The notes below the pieces were generated by a model. It was not told the DNA's origin, ran no database searches, and saw only the letters and a list, made by a program, of their open reading frames with translations. From Chitinophagaceae bacterium (lineage in GTDB: Bacteria > Bacteroidota > Bacteroidia > Chitinophagales > Chitinophagaceae): a stretch of 64,000 nt of DNA. Each line of letters starts with the position of its first letter. The first letter of the stretch is position 1. The stretch spans positions 1-64,000 of the forward strand of contig JAMLGU010000006.1 in the NCBI GenBank assembly GCA_023957575.1. Reading direction: 5' to 3'. The position numbers and the translations under genes are program-made. Below are positions 1-9,095 of the stretch, in pieces.

Positions 1-1643
1 TGTTTTCTTGTACAAAATATTTGGAAAAACTAAATGAAAATCCTAACGGGGCAGACCCTGATAAGGCCAATCCGAATCTGGTAATATCTACAGTGCTTAC
101 CGAGGCAGGAAAAGCGTTTACCACACTTGGATTTGGCGATGTAGCCGGAGTGATGCAATATACCCAAAAAGACGGATGGGGCGGCGGACATAATAACTAT
201 GACTGGGGTGGAAGCAATGACTGGGCGGGTTATTATTCCATTCTGCGTAACAATCAGTTTGTTTATAATAAAGCTGTTGCATCTAATGATGAGTTGTTAG
301 AGGGAATAACATTGGTAATGAATGCAATGATGTTCGGACTCATTACCGATCTATATGGTGATATACCTTATACTTCTGCTTTGCAGGGAGATTTAGGAGG
401 TCAGGAAAATACTTTCCCTGCCTATCAGGATCAGCAATCTATTTATACGGATATTTTATCAAACCTGGATAAGGCAAATACCTTATTATCAAAAAATCAA
501 AATGATTATCCCAATAAATTGGGCGCTGCGGATGTTTACTATCAGGGGAGTGCTGCCAAATGGCGTAAGCTGGCTAATTCTCTTGCTCTTCGCTATTATT
601 TGCGCATTTCAGATAAACTATCTTCTGTAGCAAGAACAGGTATTGAAAAGATATATGCTAATCAGACCCAATATCCAATCATCACGGCTGCTGCCGATGA
701 TGCTACAATGGCCTTCGCCGGAAACGGAGCAGGAGATTCCTGGCCAACAAATGTAACTTATGATGGATCTGATGCCAGTAATTATCGAAGGATAAAAATG
801 GCCGATCCATTTGTAAAAACACTTTTGGCCTTAAAGGATCCACGTATTGCGCTATGGGCAAACAAGGTGCAGATTTTTCTTCAGGTGGATGAAAATCTTC
901 CACCCAATTCAGACAAAATAAAAGATACTATTGTCAACGGAGAACCTCGAAAGGTAAGGGTAATTTCTACCGATATCGTTACTTCCAGAGGATTAACATT
1001 AAACGACATTAATCAGGACCCGAATTATGTGGGATTGCCTATTGCTTTAACAGGACCTCAAGCCTACAACCTTAGCCCCGACCTGAATCAGGCATCCAGA
1101 AATCCGCATGTTTCCTGGCTCAATGATATTTATCAGAGCGCCAAAGGGCCACTTTTAAAGACAAGATTAGTATCCGCAGCCGAAGTTCAATTTATATTGG
1201 CTGAAGCTGCACAAAAAGGATGGGCTACCGGTGGCGCCGAGGCAGCTTATAATGCTGGCGTGAAAGCCTCATTCGATGCATGGGGCATTTCGGGTTCTTA
1301 TGCGGCTTACATTGCCCAGCCGAATGTTAAATACGATGGCACACAAAAGCAAATCATCTCTCAAAAATGGATTGCCAACTGGTCAAATGCTACCGAAGCA
1401 TGGTTCGATTTCAGGCGTACCGGCTATCCAGAACTGAAAGGGGTGCCCGGAAAAACAATAGCACCCGTATTACCGGTAAGGTTCTATTATCCATTGGATG
1501 AGCAAAGATTGAATACTACTAATGAAGAAGCAGCAGCCTCTAAATTAGAAACTACTTCCAATTCAGCATTTGGCGCCAACGGTTCCAAAAACAGCCCCTG
1601 GTCTAAAATGTGGCTGATACAGGGAACTGGAAAGCCCTGGTAA
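1..1643 (+). CDS. SusD/RagB-family outer-membrane lipoprotein (5' end outside window)
   Basis: Surface glycan- or nutrient-binding lipoprotein that in this family works with a SusC-type TonB-dependent transporter; the partner would lie just upstream, outside the window. The reading frame is open from base 3 and begins F-S-C-T-K-Y-L-E-K, so the lipobox cysteine (bases 9-11) is visible and only part of the signal peptide is missing. The mature protein opens with the NENPNG-type segment typical of the SusD-like_2 group, and about 546 residues are visible, near full family length. The C-terminal half carries the usual signature of a long substrate-exposed region followed by an EAWFDFRRTGYPEL segment. 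The first in-window start-like codon (TTG at 21) is not the true start. The substrate cannot be told; the next gene encodes a predicted hydrolase. Confidence 0.9.
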   Translation, partial: FSCTKYLEKLNENPNGADPDKANPNLVISTVLTEAGKAFTTLGFGDVAGVMQYTQKDGWGGGHNNYDWGGSNDWAGYYSILRNNQFVYNKAVASNDELLEGITLVMNAMMFGLITDLYGDIPYTSALQGDLGGQENTFPAYQDQQSIYTDILSNLDKANTLLSKNQNDYPNKLGAADVYYQGSAAKWRKLANSLALRYYLRISDKLSSVARTGIEKIYANQTQYPIITAAADDATMAFAGNGAGDSWPTNVTYDGSDASNYRRIKMADPFVKTLLALKDPRIALWANKVQIFLQVDENLPPNSDKIKDTIVNGEPRKVRVISTDIVTSRGLTLNDINQDPNYVGLPIALTGPQAYNLSPDLNQASRNPHVSWLNDIYQSAKGPLLKTRLVSAAEVQFILAEAAQKGWATGGAEAAYNAGVKASFDAWGISGSYAAYIAQPNVKYDGTQKQIISQKWIANWSNATEAWFDFRRTGYPELKGVPGKTIAPVLPVRFYYPLDEQRLNTTNEEAAASKLETTSNSAFGANGSKNSPWSKMWLIQGTGKPW

Positions 1644-1691
1644 ACATTATTTAATCCTTTTAAAATCAATTAATAAATAAAGCAAAACGAA

Positions 1692-3062
1692 ATGAAGTTT
1701 AATTTTTCAAAAATCTTAATTACCTTATTACTACCTTTTCTTTTCCTCTTTTCTGTGTCGGCGCAGATGCAAAACTCGGCGGTTACCATTACGCCAGATA
1801 ATGCACTGGTTTCTTATCTGAATAATGGGGATAAATCCTACAAATGGGAACTCAAGGATACTTACGAATCGGATGAAGTTACTATTTACAGTCTATTACT
1901 CACTTCCCAGACCTGGCAAAACATTGTATGGACGCATCAATTGGCCATTTTTGTTCCCAAGGAAAATAAATATGACGGCGCCATGCTTTTCATTACAGGA
2001 GGTAGTGTAAAAAACGGCTTGCCCAATTGGAAGAAGCCGGATGATAAACTGAATATATTTTTCAATGCAATGGCTGTAAAAAATAAGGCCACCGTAGCTA
2101 TTTTGAGTCAGGTGCCCAACCAGCCTTTGTACAATGGTCTTACGGAAGATGCACTTATTTCAAAAACGCTGCATGATTTTAAAAATGATAATGATTATTC
2201 AAAACCCTTGTTATTCCCCATGACAAAGAGTGCTGTGAGGGCAATGGATGCCATTCAGGAGTTTATGAAGAAGAATAAAAACCATGAGATTAACCGTTTT
2301 GTGGTTTCGGGCGCATCCAAAAGAGGATGGACAACCTGGCTTACCGGAGCGATGGACAGTCGTGTAAAAGCGATAGGGCCGATGGTGATTGATATTCTGA
2401 ATATGCCAAAAAACCTTACCTATCAGATTAATGCTTATGGCCAATACAGCGAGCAAATTGATGATTATGTAAAACTGGGTATTGTGAATGATATGCGCAG
2501 CGAAAGCGGCACAGCCATCATTAAAATGATTGACCCTTATTCGTACCGGAAATTATTAGATAAGCCTAAGATGCTTTTTATGGGTACCAATGATGAATAC
2601 TGGGTAATTGATAATGTAAAAAACTATTTGAGTGATATCCCGGGTATTAATCTTATCAATTATACCCCCAATGCAGGCCATAATCTGGGTGGAGGCGTTT
2701 CCGCATTTAACGCATTAAGCGCTTTTTTCGGAATAACACTCAACAATACCGCCTATCCTGCCGATAGCTGGAAAACCAAGGTAAAAAGAGGCAAAGTAAA
2801 AATTACCGTAAATGCTACAAAAGATATTCTGGAAGGCGCTAAACTTTGGTATGCCAATTCTACCGACAAAGATTTCAGAAATGAAAAGTGGGAAAGCAGG
2901 GATTTGAATATTTCCAATACCGGTAAGTTTACTATTTTGGAAAATCTTCCTAAAACCGGCTATCATTCATTTTATATTGATTTGATATACAAGGATGCTA
3001 ATGGCGGTAAGTACAATGTAAGCACCAGGGCGTTTATGACTGATAATAAAAAAATATTGTAA
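1692..3062 (+). CDS. PhoPQ-activated pathogenicity-related (PqaA-like) secreted alpha/beta hydrolase
   Basis: 456 residues with an N-terminal signal peptide ending around SVSAQ. The body matches the PhoPQ_related family, an alpha/beta-hydrolase-fold group of uncertain substrate. The nucleophile elbow is the G-A-S-K-R-G-W segment (about residues 208-214), followed by a DSRVKAIGPMVIDILNMP stretch conserved in this family; the late GHNLGGG segment supplies the probable catalytic His and TNDEYW lies in the acid region. It starts 48 bp after the SusD gene, so the two may be co-transcribed. In other Bacteroidota such genes occur near polysaccharide-utilisation genes, so an extracytoplasmic esterase or peptidase-like role is plausible, but the substrate is unknown. 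Confidence 0.85.
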   Translation: MKFNFSKILITLLLPFLFLFSVSAQMQNSAVTITPDNALVSYLNNGDKSYKWELKDTYESDEVTIYSLLLTSQTWQNIVWTHQLAIFVPKENKYDGAMLFITGGSVKNGLPNWKKPDDKLNIFFNAMAVKNKATVAILSQVPNQPLYNGLTEDALISKTLHDFKNDNDYSKPLLFPMTKSAVRAMDAIQEFMKKNKNHEINRFVVSGASKRGWTTWLTGAMDSRVKAIGPMVIDILNMPKNLTYQINAYGQYSEQIDDYVKLGIVNDMRSESGTAIIKMIDPYSYRKLLDKPKMLFMGTNDEYWVIDNVKNYLSDIPGINLINYTPNAGHNLGGGVSAFNALSAFFGITLNNTAYPADSWKTKVKRGKVKITVNATKDILEGAKLWYANSTDKDFRNEKWESRDLNISNTGKFTILENLPKTGYHSFYIDLIYKDANGGKYNVSTRAFMTDNKKIL

Positions 3063-3201
3063 TACAATAGCTTATCCGGCTTCTTTTCTGATAGGAAAAG
3101 AGTCACTTTTACTATATGCCGCCATTGAAGGATATTTTCAGTGGCCGGCATTAGTAATTTTAATGAGAATCAATATTAAAAAAAATATTTCTTATTCAAA
3201 T

Positions 3202-4860
3202 ATGAAAAAGACACTTCCAATATCACCTTCCGAGTCGGCATTTAATCCTGGGTTGCTGATAAAATCTATTTTAGACCAGTCTTTACATTATGAACCTGAT
3301 AAGGAGATTTTCTATAGAGACCGGTTTAGCATGAACTATAGGACACTACATGAAAGAGTGGCAAAATTAGCCAATGCGCTCAACGCAATGGGTGTTGGCG
3401 CCGGAGATGTGGTAGGTGTGCTTGAGTTTGACAGCCATCGTTACTTAGAATTGTATTTTGCAGTTCCGATGATTGGTGCGGTATTGCACACCATCAACTA
3501 TCGTTTGTCGCCCGAGCAGGTAAGCTACACCATGAACCATGCCGAAGATAAAATTGTCTTTTGCCACGAAACAATATTTCCATTAGTAACCCTGATAAAA
3601 GAAGGGCTGCAAACTGTTGAAAAATATGTATTAATAAAAGACAGTGATCAACCGGCGCCCTCCTCGGTAACTTTTGCAGGCGAATACGAAGAATTGCTGG
3701 CAGCACAGTCAGACGAATACCGTTTCCCGGAGTTTGACGAAAACAGTATGGCCACCCTGTTTTACACAACGGGTACCACAGGTCTTCCAAAGGGCGTTTG
3801 CTTTTCTCATCGTCAGTTAGTGTTGCACACACTGGCTGTTGCCGCTTCACTTAGCGCCGTAGATTCGCCGGTAAGGATTCATTCTAAGGACGTTTATATG
3901 CCACTAACCCCCATGTTTCACGTGCATGCCTGGGGTATGCCCTACATTGCCACCATGCTGGGGATGAAGCAGGTATATCCCGGTCAATATGAACCAGAGG
4001 TGTTGATGAAGCTCATTTTGACCCATCGTGTTACCTTCTCACATTGTGTGCCTACCATATTGGGCTTATTGGTTACTAATCCCAAAGTGAAAGAACTGGA
4101 TGTGTCATTTTTCAGAGTGATTATTGGCGGTTCGGCATTACCAAAGGGGCTTGCACAGGGAGCTATGGCATTAGGGATTGATATAATAGCCGGTTATGGC
4201 TTATCAGAAACCTGCCCGGTTTTGACCGTACCCTATATTCCGAAAGAAAAACTTGCTTCAATGGAAAAAGATGAAGAAGCAAATGAGAGAATTAAAACCG
4301 GAAGACCTGTATTGATGGTTGACCTGAGATTGATGAATGAAGAGGGGAATTTTCTGCCACATGACGGAAAATCAATCGGTGAAATTGTAGTGCGAGCGAC
4401 ATGGCTCACACAGACCTATTATAAAGAAAAAGAAAGAAGTGAAGAGCTGTGGAAATATGGTTATATGCACACCGGTGATATGGCCTGGGTGGAGCCTAAC
4501 GGCACGGTAGTCATTTGCGACCGCAAAAAAGATGTCATAAAATCGGGTGGCGAATGGATTTCGTCATTGGCGCTGGAAAGCCTTATATCGGCACATCCGG
4601 CAGTGAAGGAAACTGCAATTGTTGGCATTTCGGATGAGAAATGGGGCGAAAGACCATTAGCACTGATAGTACTTGCCGAAGGTCAAAACACGGATATAAA
4701 TGGCATTAAGCAACATCTGCAGCAATTTGCAAAGACCGGTTACCTAAGCAAATGGGCAGTACCCGATGAGATGCGTTTCGTAAACGAAATACCTAAAACC
4801 AGTGTTGGAAAGATTGACAAAAAACTCATTAGAACCAAGGTTGAAAACAATGAAATATAG
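3202..4860 (+). CDS. Fatty-acyl-CoA synthetase (AMP-forming ligase)
   Basis: Activates a carboxylic acid, probably a medium- or long-chain fatty acid, to its CoA thioester through an acyl-adenylate in the cytoplasm. The ANL-superfamily motifs are in order: YTTGTTGLPKG (P-loop-like ATP site), GYGLSET (A5), YMHTGDMAWVEPNG (A7/A8), DRKKDVIKSGGEW, and the catalytic lysine region PKTSVGKIDKK near the C terminus. The best relatives are FadD/AlkK-type ligases. An ATG at 3163 would add 13 Lys/Asn-rich residues; I prefer 3202 (552 aa) because those residues look non-coding, but 3163 cannot be excluded. The next gene starts 3 bp after the stop, so the two form an operon. Fatty acid released by the following ceramidase-like enzyme could be the substrate (inference). 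Confidence 0.88.
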   Translation: MKKTLPISPSESAFNPGLLIKSILDQSLHYEPDKEIFYRDRFSMNYRTLHERVAKLANALNAMGVGAGDVVGVLEFDSHRYLELYFAVPMIGAVLHTINYRLSPEQVSYTMNHAEDKIVFCHETIFPLVTLIKEGLQTVEKYVLIKDSDQPAPSSVTFAGEYEELLAAQSDEYRFPEFDENSMATLFYTTGTTGLPKGVCFSHRQLVLHTLAVAASLSAVDSPVRIHSKDVYMPLTPMFHVHAWGMPYIATMLGMKQVYPGQYEPEVLMKLILTHRVTFSHCVPTILGLLVTNPKVKELDVSFFRVIIGGSALPKGLAQGAMALGIDIIAGYGLSETCPVLTVPYIPKEKLASMEKDEEANERIKTGRPVLMVDLRLMNEEGNFLPHDGKSIGEIVVRATWLTQTYYKEKERSEELWKYGYMHTGDMAWVEPNGTVVICDRKKDVIKSGGEWISSLALESLISAHPAVKETAIVGISDEKWGERPLALIVLAEGQNTDINGIKQHLQQFAKTGYLSKWAVPDEMRFVNEIPKTSVGKIDKKLIRTKVENNEI

Positions 4861-4863
4861 CCA

Positions 4864-6135
4864 ATGAATAGTAAATCAATTATCAAAAATATCTTTTTTA
4901 CTTTTTGCTTCTTATTAATTATCAATCAATTAGCAGGTCAGGCGTTTAAGGTAGGAGCTGCTTACAGAGTGATTACTCCTAATCCTTTGTTGCCTGTTTC
5001 GGGCGGTATCGGTCCATCCAAACCGGTAAAAGAAAAGAAGGGGGATTTGTATGCTCGCGCGCTGGTTTTTGAAAAAGAGGGTACCAGAGTTGCCATTGTA
5101 AGCATTGATAATCTGGGATGGCCTGCTGCATTGGGCGATAAATCCAGAGCATTGATTAAAGGAATTCCTCCGGAAAATGTATTGATTGGCGTTACCCATA
5201 CGCATAGCGCTCCCGATGCTTATGGTTTTCCTGATGAGACAGGACATGTGTCGGCTGACCTGAAATACTTGAACTGGTGTGTACAACAGGTGGCCGATGC
5301 CGTAAATGAAGCGATAAAAAACCTAAAACCTGCAAGCCTGAAAATTGCTGTGGGCGAAGCCAAAGGAAAAATAGCCTATAATTATTATGCCCCTGATTTG
5401 TACGACCCGCGATGCGGTGTCATTCAGGCTTTGGACCAATCAGGCAAACCTATTGCAACTTTAATAAACTATGCGATCCATCCCGAAATAATAGGTTCGG
5501 GTAGAGGCATTCTAAGCCCCGATCTTTGCGGGCCATTATACGAAAGAATTGAGGCGGCCGGAGGAGGAATGGCCATTTTTATGAATAGTGCACAAGGCGG
5601 AATGGTTACGGCCGATAATCGCCGACCGGATGGTAAGGAAGCGAATGATTGGGATGAATGTGTTAGAATAGGGAATCTGCTGGCCGATCAGGCGATAGCA
5701 ATTATAGAAAAAGCACCGGTTGAAAAAAATCCCGGTTTGTTTTGTGCCTCCAGAAAAATAAGCCTTCCGGTGGACAATGAAATCATAAAGGCGATTATAA
5801 AATTCTCGCCACTTGAATACAAAGGGTTTGAAAATGATTCGGCCCACACGGTGTTAAATCTGTTGAATATTGGCACAGCTCAAATAATAACAGTACCCGG
5901 AGAAGCATTACCCAATATTGGATATTACATAAAACGAAAGATGAAAACCCGAAAACCATTTCTGTTTGGCCTAACCAATGATGCTTTCGGATATATGCTC
6001 ACAAAGGTTGATTTTGACAGCTTCAAAAGATACAGATATATCTCTCAAACCAGCCTGAGCGAAATGGTGGGCGAAGTGTATATCAATGAAGTATTGGATT
6101 GGCTGAAGCAGGCTCCTGCCCCAGCAATGGAATAA
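4864..6135 (+). CDS. Neutral/alkaline non-lysosomal ceramidase-like secreted hydrolase
   Basis: 423 residues with a hydrophobic signal segment ending near LAGQA, so probably exported. It matches the N-terminal catalytic domain of neutral ceramidase (Zn-dependent amidase): the zinc-site motif THTHSAPDA (about residues 116-124), the later NYAIHPE motif, and the GVIQAL/SPDLCGP segments. The large C-terminal domain of canonical ceramidases is absent, which is common in Bacteroidota members annotated as 'neutral/alkaline non-lysosomal ceramidase N-terminal domain' proteins. The substrate may be a lipid amide other than ceramide. It lies 3 bp behind the acyl-CoA synthetase gene, which would allow hydrolysis of an N-acyl lipid to be coupled to activation of the freed acid (inference). 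Confidence 0.82.
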   Translation: MNSKSIIKNIFFTFCFLLIINQLAGQAFKVGAAYRVITPNPLLPVSGGIGPSKPVKEKKGDLYARALVFEKEGTRVAIVSIDNLGWPAALGDKSRALIKGIPPENVLIGVTHTHSAPDAYGFPDETGHVSADLKYLNWCVQQVADAVNEAIKNLKPASLKIAVGEAKGKIAYNYYAPDLYDPRCGVIQALDQSGKPIATLINYAIHPEIIGSGRGILSPDLCGPLYERIEAAGGGMAIFMNSAQGGMVTADNRRPDGKEANDWDECVRIGNLLADQAIAIIEKAPVEKNPGLFCASRKISLPVDNEIIKAIIKFSPLEYKGFENDSAHTVLNLLNIGTAQIITVPGEALPNIGYYIKRKMKTRKPFLFGLTNDAFGYMLTKVDFDSFKRYRYISQTSLSEMVGEVYINEVLDWLKQAPAPAME

Positions 6136-6140
6136 AAAAC

Positions 6141-6185
6141 AGGGTTAGTAATTATAGACATAATTTGCCCATAATTACTGACCCT
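6141..6185. terminator. Bidirectional hairpin terminator between ceramidase-like gene and dps
   Basis: A 15-bp near-perfect inverted repeat (arms 6141-6155 and 6171-6185, one G:T-type mismatch, 15-nt loop) lies between two convergent genes. On the minus strand the hairpin is followed by a T-rich run (complement of the A-run at 6133-6139), giving a good intrinsic terminator for dps. On the plus strand it is followed by a weaker TATAAAA stretch. Confidence 0.75.
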
Positions 6186-6209
6186 ATAAAATGATTTATT
6201 AGTAATTTA

Positions 6210-6683
6210 TTATTTCAAATAAGCTGAATACATCCATACTAATTTTTCTTGCGCGCGAATGTAATCGCTCATTAAGGCATTGGTACCCTCATCATCAGCA
6301 TCTTCAGACAGATCCAGTAGTTCTCTCTGCAGGGTAATAATGGTTTTGAAGGAATCCAGAATATTCTTTACTGCCAGCGTGCCATCAGAAACTTCTGAAC
6401 TTTCTTTTACTGTTGATACTTTGCTGTAATCAGAGAAGTTATGGTTAGGTGCAAAACCGAGTGTCAATACTCTTTCGGCAACTTCGTCTATTTTTACAAA
6501 AAGGTCATTATACAATTCTTCGAATTTCAAATGAAGCTCAAAGAATTTTTCACCCTTAATATTCCAGTGATATCCACGCACATTCTGATAAAAAATAGAG
6601 TAGTTAGCCAATAACACGTTTAATTTTTCTGCCAAATTCTGAGACTTGTTTACATCAAGTCCAATTCTGTTTAATTCACTCAT
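6210..6683 (-). CDS. dps: Dps-family ferritin-like DNA-protection protein
   Basis: 157-residue Dps/ferritin-like protein that would form a dodecamer, oxidise and store Fe(II), and protect DNA in stress. The inter-subunit ferroxidase site is complete: His39 (in GYHWNIKG), His51, Asp66 and Glu70 (in DEVAER) have the canonical Dps spacing of 12, 15 and 4 residues. There is no long Lys-rich N-terminal tail, so direct DNA binding may be weak. It is monocistronic, with a strong predicted promoter at 6759-6789 that overlaps a 9-bp inverted repeat (6741-6784), and a hairpin terminator at 6141-6185. Confidence 0.93.
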   Translation of the reverse strand: MSELNRIGLDVNKSQNLAEKLNVLLANYSIFYQNVRGYHWNIKGEKFFELHLKFEELYNDLFVKIDEVAERVLTLGFAPNHNFSDYSKVSTVKESSEVSDGTLAVKNILDSFKTIITLQRELLDLSEDADDEGTNALMSDYIRAQEKLVWMYSAYLK

Positions 6684-6740
6684 AAAATATATTTTTAAAG
6701 ATGATTAATCTAAATAAACTATTTAAAATCTTCCGGTTCC

Positions 6741-6784
6741 AATCTCAAACAAGGATTTCAAATATACAATATTTTTTTGAGATT
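6741..6784. promoter_or_regulatory. Inverted repeat around the dps promoter, candidate operator
   Basis: AATCTCAAA at 6741-6749 and its exact reverse complement TTTGAGATT at 6776-6784 are separated by 26 bp. One arm lies in the -33/-7 spacer and the other at about +1 to +10 of the predicted dps promoter. This fits a looping or dimer-of-dimers operator for a redox or iron regulator; the regulator is unknown. Confidence 0.4.
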
Positions 6785-6789
6785 AACAA
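6759..6789 (-). promoter_or_regulatory. Bacteroidota-type promoter of dps
   Basis: On the minus strand TTG (complement of 6787-6789), a 20-bp spacer and TATATTTG (complement of 6759-6766) match the -33 TTG / -7 TAnnTTTG consensus. The box lies 75 bp upstream of the dps ATG. Confidence 0.65.
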
Positions 6790-6978
6790 GTAAGGTGAAA
6801 CCCAAATCTGGTTATAAATTCTGACACACCCCATTCATAAAAACTGAAAGATAAATTATTAGTTTAGGTCGGTTTGTGTGTTTAATCACCGAATATTATT
6901 GACGTAATCCGGTAGTGACCTCGTCAGCCATTCATATTCAAGACCTGAAAATTTTTGTGATACCCAATTTGTCCGCCA

Positions 6979-8226
6979 CTATTTCAACCTTCTCAATTTT
7001 ACTACTTCAATTCGTGTATCGCTTACCGACACGATGTCAAATTCATAGTTGCCAATGATGATTCTTTCCTTTTGAGTGGGGATGGTTTCAAAATGTTCAA
7101 TAATATATCCTGAAAGTGTTTCGGTGTCGTTTTCTTCAAAGTTCAGGTTATATTTTTCTTCAAGGTAATCAAGTTCCAATCTGCCTGAAAAAATGTATTC
7201 ATCTTCAGCGATTCTTTTTTCCACAAAAACCTCGGTATCGTATTCATCCTGAATTTCACCAAAAAGTTCTTCCAGCACATCCTCAATGGTGATGATACCT
7301 GCGGTGCCGCCAAACTCATCCACTACCCAGGCAATGCTTTTGCCTTCTTTACTGAATTTGTTGATCAGATTCAGGGCGCCCATACTTTCTGGTACAGCCG
7401 GTATCGGTAAAATAATAGGCTTAATGGCGTCCGGTTTCTTAAACAGGTCCAGCTCATGCACATAACCCAGAATATTATCAATATTGTCTTCATAAATGAT
7501 AATGCGACTGCGCTTTGTTTCGGTAAATTTTTGTACCAGCTCGGCAATGGTAGCATTGATTTCCACTGCTACAATTTCCTTTCGGGGTACCAGGCACTGT
7601 CGGATTCTTACATTAGGCAATTCCTGTGCATTTTCCAATAGTTGCGTACTGGTTTCGTCATCCATCATTTCCTTTACATTGTCTCTAAACAAAAATCTGA
7701 GGTCGCTGCGGTTGAAGGGCGATTTACTTTTGTCAAGACGCACGTTGAAGACGTATTTCAATATCCAGTCTGATAATTTAAAAAATGCAATGGTAATTGG
7801 CTCCAAAAGCCAGTAGAAAAAATTGATAATAAAAGCCAGCCTGCGCAGGAGTGCATTGCTGTGGGCTCTGAATACCGCACGGGGAATAAATTCTACAAAA
7901 ACGAGCACAATCAAAGCGTTGGCAAAAATTTCCAAAACAATTTGAGCCGAACGCGACTCAATGTGGAGGAAGGGCCAAACCCTTGCCGAAACCTGGCTGG
8001 TAAACAAAACAAAGGCAGTAAGTGCAATGACAAAACCAATAATTGTGGTGCCCAAAAAAACAGCCGGTGAGTCAACAAATTTGCCCAATATCTTTCCGGA
8101 TTTTGCACCTTGATTTCTTCTCAGTTCAATATTCAATCTGCTGGCGCTGAAGAAGGCCATCTCTACACCAGAAAAGAAAGCCATGAATAAGAATGACAAA
8201 ATCCAAATAATTAAAATCATATCCAT
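6979..8226 (-). CDS. CNNM/CBS/CorC-HlyC membrane protein (hemolysin C / GldE-like)
   Basis: 415 residues. An N-terminal CNNM (DUF21) transmembrane domain covers about residues 1-190, with several hydrophobic helices and the FSGVEMAFFSASRL segment. A CBS-domain pair follows at about 205-325, including the IEDVLEELFGEIQDEYD element. A C-terminal CorC/HlyC transporter-associated domain covers about 335-412. Members act in divalent-cation (Mg/Co) homeostasis or export; the 'hemolysin' name is historical. In Bacteroidota the gliding protein GldE has this same architecture, but nothing nearby supports a gliding role. It stands alone, 295 bp from dps. Confidence 0.87.
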   Translation of the reverse strand: MDMILIIWILSFLFMAFFSGVEMAFFSASRLNIELRRNQGAKSGKILGKFVDSPAVFLGTTIIGFVIALTAFVLFTSQVSARVWPFLHIESRSAQIVLEIFANALIVLVFVEFIPRAVFRAHSNALLRRLAFIINFFYWLLEPITIAFFKLSDWILKYVFNVRLDKSKSPFNRSDLRFLFRDNVKEMMDDETSTQLLENAQELPNVRIRQCLVPRKEIVAVEINATIAELVQKFTETKRSRIIIYEDNIDNILGYVHELDLFKKPDAIKPIILPIPAVPESMGALNLINKFSKEGKSIAWVVDEFGGTAGIITIEDVLEELFGEIQDEYDTEVFVEKRIAEDEYIFSGRLELDYLEEKYNLNFEENDTETLSGYIIEHFETIPTQKERIIIGNYEFDIVSVSDTRIEVVKLRRLK

Positions 8227-8371
8227 AGAAAATAAAGATAAATGAATAAAAGTGAATTTTTAAAAAAGATGCATTAATTTGGAAAAAAAATCTAAGAAAA
8301 CTCTTGGAATTTAAGAAATTTAACTATTTTCATATTGTAATTTTTATCTTTTAATCCTAAAATTTATTAAA

Positions 8372-9068
8372 ATGAAAAAGAGCATCTTTATTTCTCTCGG
8401 ATTATTTTTCGGGGGGGGGGGGGGTAATTCTTTTCTTACTCTTTTCCCAACTGTCATGTTCAAAGGCTAAAAAAGAAAAAACACTAATTGATGTAATCAG
8501 GGAGTCTTCTTCCTATTTTGATTATCAAAATAATTTTAAACATCTAGGACCATTAGATTTTTCGGAACTTAATTCTAAAACTGACATGAATGGCACTATG
8601 GTTCAAATCCCAACAAAAGAAAAGTTACCTAATTCCGATGTCCCTAAAGGTGTTTTCTATTATTTATTTTCAGGCAATTCTAGTAAAGCATTGAGTTTTG
8701 TAATGGATTACTCTACTGCAATTGTTAATGTTTCTTTTTTTAAATCAGGAGAGTATTCATTATCTTTTTCTAATGGTTTAAAATTGTATTCTATAGAGAA
8801 GAAAATTAACAACAATATTATTTTAAAGAAAGAAAAAGGGCTACGCGAAATAAATTATTTTGATGGTAAAGAGAAAAACACTTTTCCAAGGGTGGCTGAA
8901 TATGATAAATGCCAACTAAGATTTATTACTATGTGTTATAATGAAGGAGTTAAATCATGCGAAGCAGATCCATACTGTAGAGTTTATTGTGATTTTTTAC
9001 CTTGTAAATCTTTGTTACTAATGGACTGTGCATTAAAATCATTTAAAGCTTGTGATATAATTGATTAA
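8372..9068 (+). CDS. Cys-rich lipoprotein with a frame-breaking poly-G tract (phase-OFF form)
   Basis: An ATG at 8372 opens MKKSIFISLGLFF, then a run of 14 G (8411-8424) puts the frame into an early TAA at 8468. With 13 G (or 10 or 16) the frame joins a long ORF and gives a textbook lipoprotein signal: MKKSIFISLGLFF-GGGG-V-ILFLLFSQLSC, with the lipobox Cys encoded at 8457-8459, followed by about 200 residues to the stop at 9066-9068. As read here, only an internal ATG at 8586 (160 aa, no signal) could be used. The C-terminal 50 residues contain nine cysteines, suggesting disulfides or metal binding. No known family is recognised. Base composition is more AT-rich than in flanking genes. It lies 27 bp upstream of an ABC-transporter pair. 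This is either a phase-variable gene caught OFF or a homopolymer sequencing error. Confidence 0.7.
8411..8424 (+). repeat. Homopolymeric 14-G tract in the lipoprotein signal peptide
   Basis: Fourteen consecutive G within an AT-rich background. It lies in the hydrophobic core of a predicted signal peptide, where length changes by slipped-strand mispairing would switch the downstream ORF on or off. Confidence 0.9.
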
Positions 9069-9095
9069 TTAAATTAAACTTTTTTTAATAAATAT

